Positions 37,134-46,107 are shown, numbered from the stretch's first letter. The stretch: 64,000 nucleotides of DNA from JAEINY01 sp942490535 (GCA_942490535.1 CALNXQ010000005.1:1054001-1118000); one strand, 5' to 3'. Notes: generated by a model not told the origin, from the sequence alone. Program-made: numbers and translations.

Positions 37134-38009
37134 TTAAAAGGTGACGCTCATAGCCATACCCAAGCCTTCTGAACCAATGGTCGGTACAGCCACCCAGTTA
37201 TGTTCCTTACGTTTCTGTCGCTTAGCGTGATGTATGTAAACCAGGTTCGTCATGCCAATGCCCACAGCTGCTCCTACCATGACATCTGAAAACCAATGCA
37301 TGTTGTTCATCATGCGCATGGTGCCAACGGTAGTGGCCATGCCATAGGCGGCGACACTGTACCACTGACTGATGTGCCCAAATTCTTTGTGCATGAAAGT
37401 GGCAGCCACAAAGGCCTGACTGGTATGACCTGAAGGAAAGGATTTAGTGTTTCGCCCATTGGGCCTTATGTTGGACGCTAAATTCTTGAAAGTATGACAA
37501 ATAATACCGGTTAGAAACTCTGCTTTCAATAATAGTTTGGTGCTGGTCCACATGTTGTTGGCACCTTTAAGACCACTGGCTTTTAATCCATAGGTCATTG
37601 CGATAGGCCCCCATTGGATATAGTCATCCAAATGTGATTGAAATCCCGGAAATTCACTACTAACCTTTTCCTGTATGGTATGTTTGCCGATCCAGCCATG
37701 CGAATTTTCCTGATGTCCTGAATATAAACCGACGAAAATCAAAGCCCCTGGTATTGCAAATGCTTTTCGCAATTGAGTCAGGCTGCTTTCTATTGGAGAG
37801 GGGTGAGTTAGGTAGTTAAAGTCTAAAGCCCGCTTATGATGCTTAATACTCATCTGATAATTGTAATCGAGTTGGGGTTTGAACTCCTGGTTGAACAGCA
37901 AAGTATCATTATATATTGAAAATTGCTTTACTTCTTCTTTTACACCTTGTCCCCACACGGCTGTTACCATAATCAGATACATACCAATCCCACTCACTAA
38001 TCGTCTCAT
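37134..38009 (-). CDS. PAP2 family phosphatase, membrane-associated
   Basis: 291 residues from the ATG at 38009 (signal MRRLVSGIGMYLIMVTAVWGQ); a GTG six codons earlier is less likely. All three PAP2 motifs are present: KNLASNIRP (KX6RP), PSGHTSQAF, and RMMNNMHWFSD (R-X5-H-X3-D). It should dephosphorylate a lipid phosphate such as undecaprenyl pyrophosphate or phosphatidic acid in the envelope. Unlike bacterial PgpB it has few long membrane helices and an exported N-terminus. Confidence 0.92.
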   Translation of the reverse strand: MRRLVSGIGMYLIMVTAVWGQGVKEEVKQFSIYNDTLLFNQEFKPQLDYNYQMSIKHHKRALDFNYLTHPSPIESSLTQLRKAFAIPGALIFVGLYSGHQENSHGWIGKHTIQEKVSSEFPGFQSHLDDYIQWGPIAMTYGLKASGLKGANNMWTSTKLLLKAEFLTGIICHTFKNLASNIRPNGRNTKSFPSGHTSQAFVAATFMHKEFGHISQWYSVAAYGMATTVGTMRMMNNMHWFSDVMVGAAVGIGMTNLVYIHHAKRQKRKEHNWVAVPTIGSEGLGMAMSVTF

Positions 38010-38330
38010 AACCCAAATTTTTAACACTATTCATCCCCGTGGTCAGATCATCTCTGACTTTATATTTCACTGAATCCCTTAAAGTTAAATGATATTCCAG
38101 CCGGATTTTGACTGATCTTACCGAACAGGTTGGCTTTTAGTTGCAGTTATTTTCGAACGAGAGGGGATGGTTTGGTGTATGTCACTGATACATTGGTCAA
38201 AGAAAATTGAACTTTCGTGTAAGTAATGAAACGTTAAGTTCAGTAGACATTTCGAATATGAGTGGAAATAGTTCAAAAAAGCCTCAATCCATTGACCGGA
38301 TTGAGGCTTATATTTCAATTAAGAGTTAGT
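38010..38330. other. Intergenic region, 321 bp
   Basis: Apart from the S41 terminator at its right end, no gene or repeat is seen. It should contain the promoter of the PAP2 gene. Confidence 0.4.
38275..38310 (-). terminator. Rho-independent terminator of the dCMP deaminase-S41 operon
   Basis: On the minus strand a 12-bp stem (AAGCCTCAATCC / GGATTGAGGCTT) with a 7-nt loop is followed by a T-run (A-run at 38276-38280). It lies 21 bp past the S41 stop codon. Confidence 0.9.
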
Positions 38331-39947
38331 TTATGACTCTTGTTTTAGTTCTTCCAGTGCACGTAGTAAAACATCGTCAATATCATGAATAATGGGGTAG
38401 AATCCCTCATTATCAATAATGTTTCGGGCAATGTAGGCTTTGATTTCAGTATCTATAATCTGTTTGGAGAGCTTAAACTCTGCCGCGTTATATTTGACTC
38501 CTTTGTCTTTTGCAAACTGAAGGAATTCGCTCATAATTGGCTTTTTATCCAGATGTTCTTTAATACCATCTGCCGACGCAAACTGGTCCAATTCCTTGCG
38601 GTGATTATCTGAATATTGTAATGCATATCGATAAATGATGCCATTCATGCGCAGTTTGACAAAGTAATCTGTAATCATGGATGTATCGCGTGGCACAAAG
38701 ATATCTGGCATCACACCACCTCCGCCATAAACTGTACGGCCCGATTTGGTTTTATACATCAATGAATCGTTTTGCTGGATACTGTCCTGGTTAAAAAATT
38801 CACCATGCTCGTAGCGGTTGTAGATGTCGTGATAATAATCCTCAATGCCGTTATCATATGGTTTTTGGATACAACGTCCACTGGGCGTATAGTATCTGGC
38901 TACCGTTAATCGCAGGGCTGATCCATCTGGCAATGGAATTTGTTGTTGAACTAATCCTTTGCCGAAGGAACGGCGTCCGATGATAATACCCCGGTCGTTA
39001 TCCTGAATAGCGCCTGCAAATATTTCACTGGCCGAAGCCGAATATTCATCAATTAAAACGATTACTTTCGAATCCTGACAAGTACCTGCGCCATTGGCAT
39101 ACACATCCTGGCGAGGTTGAGATTTACCCTGTGTGTAGACGATTAATTCTTTTTTAGCCAGAAATTCATTACATAAACGAATGGCTACATCCAGTAAACC
39201 GCCTGAATTACCCCGTAAATCGATAATGATTTGTTTACAGCTATTAGCTTTTAATTTAGCCAATGCAGTAAGGAATTCATGGTAAGTGGTTTGTTGAAAG
39301 CGATCAATTTTAATGTATCCGGTGATATTGTCAATCATATATCCCACATCCACACTGGTAATTGGAATACTGCCTCGCGTGATTTCAAAATCCATCAGTT
39401 CCTTTTGAGGTCGACGAAGGATACCAACTTTCACTTTAGTGCCCATCTCGCCCCGAAGTTTCTTCATCACATCGTTGGTGTTAATGCTTTTTCCGGCAAT
39501 GATGGAGTCATCAACAGCAACAATGCGATCTCCCGGTAGAAGGCCCACCTTCTCAGACGGTCCTCCGGGGATGATACTGATGACCATAACAGTGTCGTTC
39601 TGCATGCTGAACTGGACGCCAATTCCGCCAAAATTTCCCTGCAGTTCCTCATTGACTTTAGCCAGGTCTTTGGCAGGGATGTAAACCGTGTGTGGATCCA
39701 GGTTTTTAAGTAATTCCGGAATTACATTTTCCTCCATTTCAGTGCGATTCACTGTGTCCACGTATTCTTCCTCAATGAGGTTGAGCATGGCTTCCAGTTT
39801 ATTGGTTTGGGGATAAATTAGAAGTGGATTACCTTTCGATGAACCAACTGTTGGCATAAAGTGTCTTCCGATAAAAATGCCCAGAACCAATATAAAGGCA
39901 AATACTACCGGCAGGTAAATTTGTTTGCGGCTTTTTTGTTGTGTCAT
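38331..39947 (-). CDS. C-terminal processing protease, family S41, with PDZ domain
   Basis: 538 residues. An N-terminal membrane segment (about 11-28) anchors it in the envelope. A PDZ domain (about 95-180, GGIGVQFSM ... GLLPGDRIVAVDDS) precedes the S41 core. The catalytic serine lies in YSASASEIFAGAIQDNDRG (about 304) and the lysine in GRRSFGKGLVQQ (about 327). It processes or degrades exported proteins from the C-terminus. The start codon overlaps the stop of the dCMP deaminase gene (TAATG). Confidence 0.95.
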   Translation of the reverse strand: MTQQKSRKQIYLPVVFAFILVLGIFIGRHFMPTVGSSKGNPLLIYPQTNKLEAMLNLIEEEYVDTVNRTEMEENVIPELLKNLDPHTVYIPAKDLAKVNEELQGNFGGIGVQFSMQNDTVMVISIIPGGPSEKVGLLPGDRIVAVDDSIIAGKSINTNDVMKKLRGEMGTKVKVGILRRPQKELMDFEITRGSIPITSVDVGYMIDNITGYIKIDRFQQTTYHEFLTALAKLKANSCKQIIIDLRGNSGGLLDVAIRLCNEFLAKKELIVYTQGKSQPRQDVYANGAGTCQDSKVIVLIDEYSASASEIFAGAIQDNDRGIIIGRRSFGKGLVQQQIPLPDGSALRLTVARYYTPSGRCIQKPYDNGIEDYYHDIYNRYEHGEFFNQDSIQQNDSLMYKTKSGRTVYGGGGVMPDIFVPRDTSMITDYFVKLRMNGIIYRYALQYSDNHRKELDQFASADGIKEHLDKKPIMSEFLQFAKDKGVKYNAAEFKLSKQIIDTEIKAYIARNIIDNEGFYPIIHDIDDVLLRALEELKQES

Positions 39948-40399
39948 TATTTGCTGTTTATCGTTATTTCTTCTTCAATGTGAACCACGTCAATCCGGGC
40001 TCTTCTTAATAATTGGATGCCATCCTCCTGGTGGTATTTCTCTGAGAAAACAACCCGTCGAATGCCCGCCTGAATAATCAACTTAGCACATTCAATGCAT
40101 GGTGAGGCGGTGACGTATAAAGTGGCTCCATCTGAACTGTTGTTAGAACGCGCTACCTTTGTAATAGCATTGGCCTCGGCATGCAGCACATAAGGTTTCG
40201 TCTTATTCTGGCAATCTTCACATTCATTTTCAAAACCTGAAGGTGTCCCATTGTAGCCATCGCTGATGATCATTTTATTTTTCACGATAATGGCGCCCAC
40301 TTGACGACGTTTACAATAGGAATTTTGCGACCAGATTCTCGCCATAGCAAGATAACGCTGATCTAATAAGTATTGTTTTTCAGATGTTATGGTATTCAT
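39947..40399 (-). CDS. Deoxycytidylate deaminase
   Basis: 150 residues of the zinc-dependent cytidine/deoxycytidylate deaminase superfamily. The catalytic HAEANAI (His ligand and general-base Glu, about residues 82-88) and SPCIECAKLII (two Cys ligands) are intact, preceded by GYNGTPSGFENECEDC. It converts dCMP to dUMP for thymidylate synthesis. It leads a two-gene operon with the S41 protease through a TAATG overlap. A TATTTTTG -7 box lies 22 bp upstream. Confidence 0.92.
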   Translation of the reverse strand: MNTITSEKQYLLDQRYLAMARIWSQNSYCKRRQVGAIIVKNKMIISDGYNGTPSGFENECEDCQNKTKPYVLHAEANAITKVARSNNSSDGATLYVTASPCIECAKLIIQAGIRRVVFSEKYHQEDGIQLLRRARIDVVHIEEEITINSK

Positions 40400-40420
40400 G
40401 TATTCGGGTTGATATGTTTA

Positions 40421-40428
40421 CAAAAATA
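40421..40428 (-). promoter_or_regulatory. -7 element for the dCMP deaminase-S41 operon
   Basis: CAAAAATA, read as TATTTTTG on the minus strand, lies 22 bp before the ATG at 40399 and matches TAnnTTTG. Confidence 0.45.
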
Positions 40429-40522
40429 ACAAAATAAGTGACGGACGATTGAATACATACCTTTTAATGGGAGAGAGGGGGGCGATATTTCGATTCTAAA
40501 GTGTTTTTTTGGGGAGGGAAAT

Positions 40523-40555
40523 AAAAAAAGCCTGATAGTTTTACTATCAGGCTTT
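40523..40555 (-). terminator. Rho-independent terminator of tRNA-Leu
   Basis: On the minus strand a 13-bp stem (AAAGCCTGATAGT / ACTATCAGGCTTT) with a 3-nt loop is followed by more T. It begins 7 bp after the tRNA 3' end. Confidence 0.9.
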
Positions 40556-40561
40556 CTAGCG

Positions 40562-40643
40562 TACCCAGAGCCGGGATCGAACCGGCACGGGTTGCCCCAC
40601 TGGTGTTTGAGACCAGCGCGTCTACCAATTCCGCCATCTGGGC
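40562..40643 (-). tRNA. tRNA-Leu (anticodon CAA)
   Basis: Folds as a class II tRNA. Acceptor GCCCAGA pairs with TCTGGGT, a D-arm with GGTAGACGCG, an anticodon arm GCTGGT-CTCAAAC-ACCAG giving CAA, a long variable arm, and a T-arm with GGTTCGATCC. The discriminator is A and CCA is not encoded. A consensus promoter (TTTG, 19 nt, TATATTTG) lies upstream and a terminator downstream, so it is a single-gene unit. Confidence 0.96.
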
Positions 40644-40679
40644 AACATTCTAAAGAGATCTTTTTCGCTTTAGCGGTTG

Positions 40680-40710
40680 CAAATATAAGCGCATATTCCG
40701 GTTCTGCAAA
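40680..40710 (-). promoter_or_regulatory. Promoter of tRNA-Leu (TTTG-N19-TAnnTTTG)
   Basis: On the minus strand TTTG (40707-40710) and TATATTTG (40680-40687) are separated by 19 nt, the optimal Bacteroidota sigma-ABfr spacing, with a leader of about 30 nt before the tRNA. Confidence 0.8.
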
Positions 40711-40743
40711 TAGATTTTTTAAAATGTTTTTAATATTTTCTCT

Positions 40744-42132
40744 TTATGCCTGCTGCTCAGTGGCTTTTTTTGCATCAATTTTTTTTACGACCGCACCATA
40801 AACGATCAAAGCAATGGCCGAAACGGTGGCAATACCAAAAAAGACGAACCAAATGTAGTGCGCGTGGTCATAGGCTGTTAATTTTTCGATCTCAGTCAGC
40901 GTTAAAGGATCCGGACAATATTTTTGCAGCAGAAATCCGGATAATCCAAATCCCAATAACGAAGAGAGGAAGGAGTGGAGGTGACTGAAGCCTAAATACA
41001 AACCCTCCTCACCCTTAGGGGCTTGCAATGAAAAGTACTCTAAAAAGCGAGGCGAAATAAATGATTCTGCTAATCCCTGAAAGGCAATTCCTACTATCAT
41101 CATAAAAGCGACGGGGTGCATGTTAACGAATCCCATGGTATCACCACCGAGCATGTTACCCGCTGCCATGGCAAAGGCCGATACAGGCATGATAAACATC
41201 CCTACAGTCATGGAAAACAGTGCTGAACGTTTTCGCATTAGGGAAGTGATTAATCCCACGGTTGTGAAAACAACAAGGGGATTGACGTTGGCATACCAGC
41301 TGGGTGATGCACCTTCGCCTGCCATACGTAATACATATTTAGGCATTGTGGCATAAAGCTGGTGTTGCACCATCCAGAAACCGGTAATAATTAATATCAA
41401 AATAATTAGTCGGGCATTAGTACATACCTTGACCAATGCATTTAGAATATCTTTAAGTGATTTCCCCTCTCCCTGGCGTACAGATGGGCGAAAGAAAAAG
41501 AACACAGCCAGTAGAGCTAACGCCGTCATGGCAGCTGAGAAGAAATTGATAGTGATCAAGCCTTCATTACCCATAGCCTCACGTAAGGGCTTCACAAATG
41601 TTTTGCCCGAAAAAGCACCAATGTTAACGATGGTATAAAAAATGGAGAACCCCGTGGCTCGGGTCTTTTCGGTGGTTTCTTTGGCCACAGTACCGGTAAT
41701 AACCGATTTTATAAAGCTGCCTCCTATGATAATTAACGCCATGATGGGGATAATGATGTATTTATCGTTGGATTCTTTCAGTCCTGTGAATTCGGTAGTG
41801 AATCCGTATTTGGCTAAACCGGCATTTTCCAGTACTGAGGGGAAGATGGCCAAACCAAAATATCCCAAGGTTAAAAATGAAAAAGCTACGATGAGAGATT
41901 TCTTGAAGCCGATTTTATCCGCATAGGCTCCAGTTAAGGTGGGTAAAAAATATAATAAAGCACTGAAGGTCCCTGAAATCATAGCGGCCTCAATGTCTGT
42001 AAAAGCCAGGATACGAGAAAGGTATAGGGTTATTACGATGAAAACGCCGTAATAGGCTGCTCTTTCAAGGAGCTCAACAAAATTGGCGACCCAAAAGGCC
42101 TTGGAAAAATTAAAAATGGATGATTTACTCAT
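40744..42132 (-). CDS. MFS transporter (POT/PTR2-like)
   Basis: 462 residues with about 12 hydrophobic segments. The N-terminal ANFVELLERAAYYGVFIVITLYLS resembles the E-x-x-E-R-x-x-Y-Y-G motif of proton-dependent oligopeptide transporters, and GAYADKIGFKKSLI is the MFS loop 2-3 motif. Peptide or another solute is a plausible substrate, but POT assignment is by motif only. It is a single-gene unit next to tRNA-Leu. Confidence 0.87.
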   Translation of the reverse strand: MSKSSIFNFSKAFWVANFVELLERAAYYGVFIVITLYLSRILAFTDIEAAMISGTFSALLYFLPTLTGAYADKIGFKKSLIVAFSFLTLGYFGLAIFPSVLENAGLAKYGFTTEFTGLKESNDKYIIIPIMALIIIGGSFIKSVITGTVAKETTEKTRATGFSIFYTIVNIGAFSGKTFVKPLREAMGNEGLITINFFSAAMTALALLAVFFFFRPSVRQGEGKSLKDILNALVKVCTNARLIILILIITGFWMVQHQLYATMPKYVLRMAGEGASPSWYANVNPLVVFTTVGLITSLMRKRSALFSMTVGMFIMPVSAFAMAAGNMLGGDTMGFVNMHPVAFMMIVGIAFQGLAESFISPRFLEYFSLQAPKGEEGLYLGFSHLHSFLSSLLGFGLSGFLLQKYCPDPLTLTEIEKLTAYDHAHYIWFVFFGIATVSAIALIVYGAVVKKIDAKKATEQQA

Positions 42133-42383
42133 TTGAATGATTTTTATTATTGATTGTTTATTAAGTTATGTTTTTAATGAAGCTTGACGCCGCGCCTACA
42201 TGCAAAAAATATACCATGCCTTTTCCCGCACATATGGGGGTCAGGGCTGCTATGAAGACAGTGTTTTATTGGGATACCCTATATGATTTGGGGAATTAGG
42301 TTTAAATATTAGCACGAATGAAATTGAATTTGCCGATATGTAAGAGATCAGTTGGACAGCCCATGAATAGATAAAAAAACCAT

Positions 42384-42391
42384 TACTTTTG
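42384..42391 (+). promoter_or_regulatory. -7 element (TAnnTTTG) before recO
   Basis: TACTTTTG lies 18 bp upstream of the ATG at 42410. No -33 element at the right distance. Confidence 0.4.
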
Positions 42392-42409
42392 CGACAAAGT
42401 TTCTATTAA

Positions 42410-43135
42410 ATGATCTATCCTACACGTGGCATTGTACTCAATCACATTAAATATGGAGAGTCTGGAATTATTGTGAATGTGTATACCGAACAATTTGGAC
42501 GACAGCCGTACATGCTGAATCGTGGGCGATCAAAGAAAAGTAAGGCTCTCAGTATTCTATTACAGCCCTTAGCGCTGCTTGATATGGAAGTGTATCATCG
42601 GGAGAGGTCAAGTATTCATAGAATTAAAGATTATAGGGTCGCATTACCCTTAACCTCCATCCCTTTTAGTCAGAATAAGCGAGCGATGGCTTTTTTTCTC
42701 ACAGAGCTGATGAGTAAAGTACTGCGTGAAGAGGAAGAGAATCGTCCATTGTTCGAATTTATCTATCATAGTATAGGGGTATTTGACAGTGGTTTATCTG
42801 GGGACCATAATTTTCACCTTTTCTTTTTATTTCATTTGAGCCGATTCCTCGGTTTTGGTCCCGAAGAGAAAAATAACAATGAACGGTTTTTTGATTTGCT
42901 CAATGGGCAATTTTCCAGTGTTGAACCTTCGCATGGTTCATACTTGAATGAACCTTCGAGTCAACTATGGGAAACACTTTTTCAATTAAAAGTTGATGCA
43001 CTGGAGGAGTTGAGACTATCCTCAGCACAACGCTACCTGTTGCTCACGCACTTGCTAACCTACTATGCGCTGCATCTGGATGGCATGGGAGAGTTGAAGT
43101 CACTGGAGGTTTTGCGGCATTTATTTCACGAGTGA
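42410..43135 (+). CDS. recO: DNA repair protein RecO
   Basis: 241 residues. The N-terminal OB fold (TRGIVLNHIKYGESGIIVNVYTEQFGRQPYMLNRGRSKKSK) and the helical C-terminal region match RecO. RecO acts with RecF and RecR to load RecA at gaps. The zinc-binding cysteines found in some RecO proteins are absent, as in many Bacteroidota homologues. Monocistronic. Confidence 0.9.
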   Translation: MIYPTRGIVLNHIKYGESGIIVNVYTEQFGRQPYMLNRGRSKKSKALSILLQPLALLDMEVYHRERSSIHRIKDYRVALPLTSIPFSQNKRAMAFFLTELMSKVLREEEENRPLFEFIYHSIGVFDSGLSGDHNFHLFFLFHLSRFLGFGPEEKNNNERFFDLLNGQFSSVEPSHGSYLNEPSSQLWETLFQLKVDALEELRLSSAQRYLLLTHLLTYYALHLDGMGELKSLEVLRHLFHE

Positions 43136-43267
43136 AGGTTTTATTTGTTAATAGATGCGTCGGTATATTATTTAACTAAAAATGGCTTTCCATCGCATCG
43201 CATTTTTATATTTTAATGCTTAAATTTAGTTCCGTAACATATTGTTACTGCAAATAGAAAATTCTAT

Positions 43268-44410
43268 ATGAAGGTAAGTCCCAAGTTCAATAATCTGAAG
43301 TCTAGCTATTTCAATGAAGTTAATCCCTTGATTAAAAAGTATAATGCCATAAATCTGGCGGAAGGGTTTACTGGTTTTCATTGCTCCGAGAAGCTCATAG
43401 GATTGGTGAATAAACATTTATCGGAAGGGCTTAATCAGTATGCTCCCGGTGAAGGCGAGTTCCTGTTGCGATCACGGGTAGCTGAAAAAGTGAACGATTT
43501 GTATGGGCGTCAGTATAATCCGGAAACGGAAGTGACCATTACAGCTGGTGTTTCGCAAGCTATTTATACCGCTATTTCGGCATTGGTGAAAGAAGGGGAT
43601 GAGGTGATTGTATTCGAGCCGGCTGCAGAATATTACGTGCCAGCCATCGAAATGAATGGCGCACAGGCGGTATTTGTTCCCATGAAAGATCCGGATTATC
43701 ACATCGATTGGGAAGAAGTGCAGAAAGTGATCTCTACACAAACCCGGATGATCATCATCAATACACCGCATAATCCAACTGGTTGGGTGATGAGTGAGAT
43801 TGATATGATCCGCCTGCAACGCATCATCAATGGGACGAAGATTGTAATTATGTGTGATGAAACATTCGAGCACATCGTGTTTGATGGTGAATCTCATCAA
43901 AGTATTGCTTTGTATCCCAAGTTGGCTGAACGCAGTATCATTGTTTCTTCCTTTGGGGAGAGTTACCACGTGACGGGTTGGCAAATTGCTTGCTGCCTGG
44001 CACCAGAAGCCATTTCTCGTGAATTTCGTCGGGTGCATCAGGTGATGATGTACAGTGTGAATTCACCCTATCAGTTAGCATTGGCTGATTATTTAGAGGA
44101 AAAAGAAGAGTACAAAAAACTTGGCGCATTTTATCAACAACGCCGTGATTATTTTCTCGAGTTAATGGAGCCCAGTCGTTTTGTACCCATACCCAGTAAA
44201 GGAACTTTCTTTCAGTTGTTTAGTTTTGAAGGAATCTCCGATGAATGCGATCACGATTTTGCCTTGCGATTAATTAAGGAGCAGGGGGTGGCAACAGTGC
44301 CCATTAGTATCTTCTGCCATGAGAAGGTCAAGAAGCATGTATTGCGATTTAACTTTGCCAAACCGGATGAACTATTGAAAGAAGCCGCCAATCGGCTCAG
44401 GGCATTATAA
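43268..44410 (+). CDS. Class I/II aminotransferase-fold protein lacking the PLP lysine
   Basis: 380 residues, full length, closest by pattern to the YbdL/methionine aminotransferase group. Conserved: NTPHNPTGWV, MCDETFEHIVFD (cofactor Asp), SSFG...YHVTGW, and a late VLRFNFAK with the substrate Arg. At the Schiff-base position, where family members read SSFGKT(F/Y)H, this protein reads SSFGESYH: GAG (Glu) replaces Lys at about residue 231. Five to ten residues on, the usual GWK(I/V)GYC is GWQIACC. The cofactor therefore cannot be bound covalently as in active relatives. The frame is open and otherwise well conserved. Confidence 0.85.
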   Translation: MKVSPKFNNLKSSYFNEVNPLIKKYNAINLAEGFTGFHCSEKLIGLVNKHLSEGLNQYAPGEGEFLLRSRVAEKVNDLYGRQYNPETEVTITAGVSQAIYTAISALVKEGDEVIVFEPAAEYYVPAIEMNGAQAVFVPMKDPDYHIDWEEVQKVISTQTRMIIINTPHNPTGWVMSEIDMIRLQRIINGTKIVIMCDETFEHIVFDGESHQSIALYPKLAERSIIVSSFGESYHVTGWQIACCLAPEAISREFRRVHQVMMYSVNSPYQLALADYLEEKEEYKKLGAFYQQRRDYFLELMEPSRFVPIPSKGTFFQLFSFEGISDECDHDFALRLIKEQGVATVPISIFCHEKVKKHVLRFNFAKPDELLKEAANRLRAL

Positions 44411-44414
44411 TGTT

Positions 44415-44444
44415 TTTGTTTTTACCAGGAAATAATTACTTTTG
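44415..44444 (+). promoter_or_regulatory. Promoter of tRNA-Arg (TTTG-N18-TAnnTTTG)
   Basis: TTTG (44415-44418) and TACTTTTG (44437-44444) are 18 nt apart, the Bacteroidota promoter pattern, 16 bp before the tRNA 5' end. Confidence 0.75.
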
Positions 44445-44460
44445 CCAACCGTAATTTATT

Positions 44461-44532
44461 AGTCCCTTAGTTCAACGGATAGAATAGCAGTTTCCTAAAC
44501 TGTAGATATGGGTTCGATTCCCGTAGGGACTA
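44461..44532 (+). tRNA. tRNA-Arg (anticodon CCT)
   Basis: Acceptor AGTCCCT pairs with AGGGACT. D-arm GTTC/GAAT, anticodon arm GCAGT-TTCCTAA-ACTGT (anticodon CCT), T-arm ATGGG-TTCGATT-CCCGT. Discriminator A, no encoded CCA. The 3' side faces a decayed integrase, a common arrangement at an integration site. Confidence 0.96.
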
Positions 44533-44555
44533 CTTTTCCTGTTAGATAGAAAACC

Positions 44556-44589
44556 AAAAACCTGTAAATTATATAATTTACAGGTTTTT
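44556..44589 (+). terminator. Rho-independent terminator after tRNA-Arg
   Basis: 15-bp stem (AAAAACCTGTAAATT / AATTTACAGGTTTTT) with an ATAT loop, ending in five T. It is bidirectional by sequence, since the left arm begins with five A. Confidence 0.88.
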
Positions 44590-44837
44590 GCGTTTTTAAC
44601 AATGTTAAACAACACCATCTAAGACTACCCTTTTTGAGGACGATTCGGTGAGTCATCACTCTATCTAACAAGGTGTCGCGAGATTATTTGCTTATTAGTA
44701 TCAGAAAGTTTTTTAGCCTAAGATTGCCAACATTGTTTTTATTGATTTTGATGTTGTTTGTGCGTTTTAACGCATGGTATAGTGACCCATTGGGGGCAAT
44801 GCGTTTCAAAACCAATTAAACAACTAAAATTAGCATC

Positions 44838-45130
44838 ATGGATCAACAACAAACATTAGGCGTACAGTTTTTTATACGCCACAAAAGTACTCGGCACGAC
44901 GTGGCCATGATTTACATCCGTTAAACAGTAAATGGTGAAAGGATCGAGATTAGTACCAAGATAAATTGTCCTGTTTTTTTTGTGGGAATGTGTATGGAAA
45001 AACGAAGTAAGTATCTAACAGTTTACAGACTAATAGATACTTCACTACCAACCAGACCTAGACCATCTAACAGGATCTTTATATTCGTGCCAAATTATTA
45101 CAGTCACAAGAAAAGCTTTCCAGGGTAATT
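44838..45130 (+). pseudogene. Decayed tyrosine recombinase (integrase) N-terminal remnant
   Basis: The ATG at 44838 starts a frame resembling the N-terminal arm-binding region of Bacteroidota tyrosine recombinases: FFIRHKST...VAMIYIR, then TVNGERIEISTKI. A TAA at 44922 interrupts it after 28 codons. Further on, a frame change is needed to continue (SKYLTVY, then TNRYFTTN and QDLYIRAKLLQSQEK in another frame). No catalytic domain remains. It lies 305 bp downstream of tRNA-Arg and looks like the scar of an integrated element. Confidence 0.65.
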
Positions 45131-45170
45131 CATTTGGTCAATACTGACTCATTGGCAAGTCATCAATTTT

Positions 45171-45656
45171 TCACTCCTTTACATGGGCACCGGCACTGGA
45201 AATGATTTTCCATTCGTTGTTTATCCTTTGGAATACGCATTGATACGAACCTTGTGTGGGAATAATGTCCCCATCATAATAATAGGCTAATTCGTTGGAG
45301 CGGAAGGATACAATAGCCACATCTTTGGTCACAACACGTATGTGCATTTCGTGCAATTTTGTATCGATGGTGCGAACCCCATCGATTATTTCTTCCAGAT
45401 ACTGTCGCATAACCGTCTGCCCTTTGATGATATATCCATCCATGGCAATGGCGGCATCGCGATCAATCTGGTAATAGCTAAGGTAGTCCATCAGATGAAG
45501 CGTATCACCTGGATGCATCAGCTTTTGCATCACCTGGGTGATTTCACTATTTATGTGTTGTTTTTGTACATCGGTAAGGGCGCCTTCCCGTGGTGACTGG
45601 CAGCCAGTAACCATCAGTATGATAGCTAAAAGAGAGAAAATGGTGTGTTGTTTCAT
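45171..45656 (-). CDS. NTF2/SnoaL-like lipoprotein
   Basis: 161 residues from the ATG at 45656, which starts a lipoprotein signal (KQHTIFSLLAIILMVTGC, Cys at about 19); a longer frame upstream lacks a signal peptide. The mature part fits the DUF4440/SnoaL cone-shaped fold: VMQKLMHPGDTLHLMDYLSYYQIDRDAAIAMDGYIIKGQTVMRQYLEE and a final YQCVFQRINNEWKIISSAGAHV. No catalytic residue is certain. The protein is envelope-attached. Confidence 0.75.
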   Translation of the reverse strand: MKQHTIFSLLAIILMVTGCQSPREGALTDVQKQHINSEITQVMQKLMHPGDTLHLMDYLSYYQIDRDAAIAMDGYIIKGQTVMRQYLEEIIDGVRTIDTKLHEMHIRVVTKDVAIVSFRSNELAYYYDGDIIPTQGSYQCVFQRINNEWKIISSAGAHVKE

Positions 45657-45719
45657 ATGTGGTTGATGGCTATGATTTTGTGTGTTATGCTGGTGCCATA
45701 AAGGTAACAAGTGATTCAC

Positions 45720-46107
45720 AGAAAAACAATGGTTAGAATTTTGGGCGATGCAGATGTCTTAATATATAAGGGCCTTCGAACCATGATCTATTTAAAATAT
45801 CTTTAGAGTATTCAAACAATACGGATGAAGTGACAAGTCTGTTATATTGAAACGAATTTGCATTTATCCCAAGCGTGTGCAATGCATTAGCGGGAAAAGT
45901 GAGATGTCAGGCCGACGTTTATTGAAAAAGATCCGTGAGCAAGTGGGGAAGGAGAACTAACAGCTCATCACCACGCAAGAGTCTACCACCTAAACCGGCA
46001 TCGCCTTTGAAGTGGTCCTTTATTACCTCGATTTGTCAAATTGTTTGCAAAAAAGGCCACTCCGATGGACGAAGCAGCCTTGGCAAATAGATGTTGATTT
46101 TCTCGCG
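45720..46107. other. Intergenic region with possible decayed coding sequence
   Basis: 388 bp between the NTF2-like gene and the receptor. From an ATG at 45904 a plus-strand frame reads MSGRRLLKKIREQVGKEN, stops, and continues with protein-like sequence (TGIAFEVVLYYLDLSNC) through two stops to about 46085. It may be a remnant of the same island as the integrase, but I cannot name it. Confidence 0.35.

Noticed and set aside
43472..44038. 188-codon open frame antisense to the aminotransferase-fold gene
   Set aside because: It is contained in a conserved gene on the other strand and shows no domain signature.
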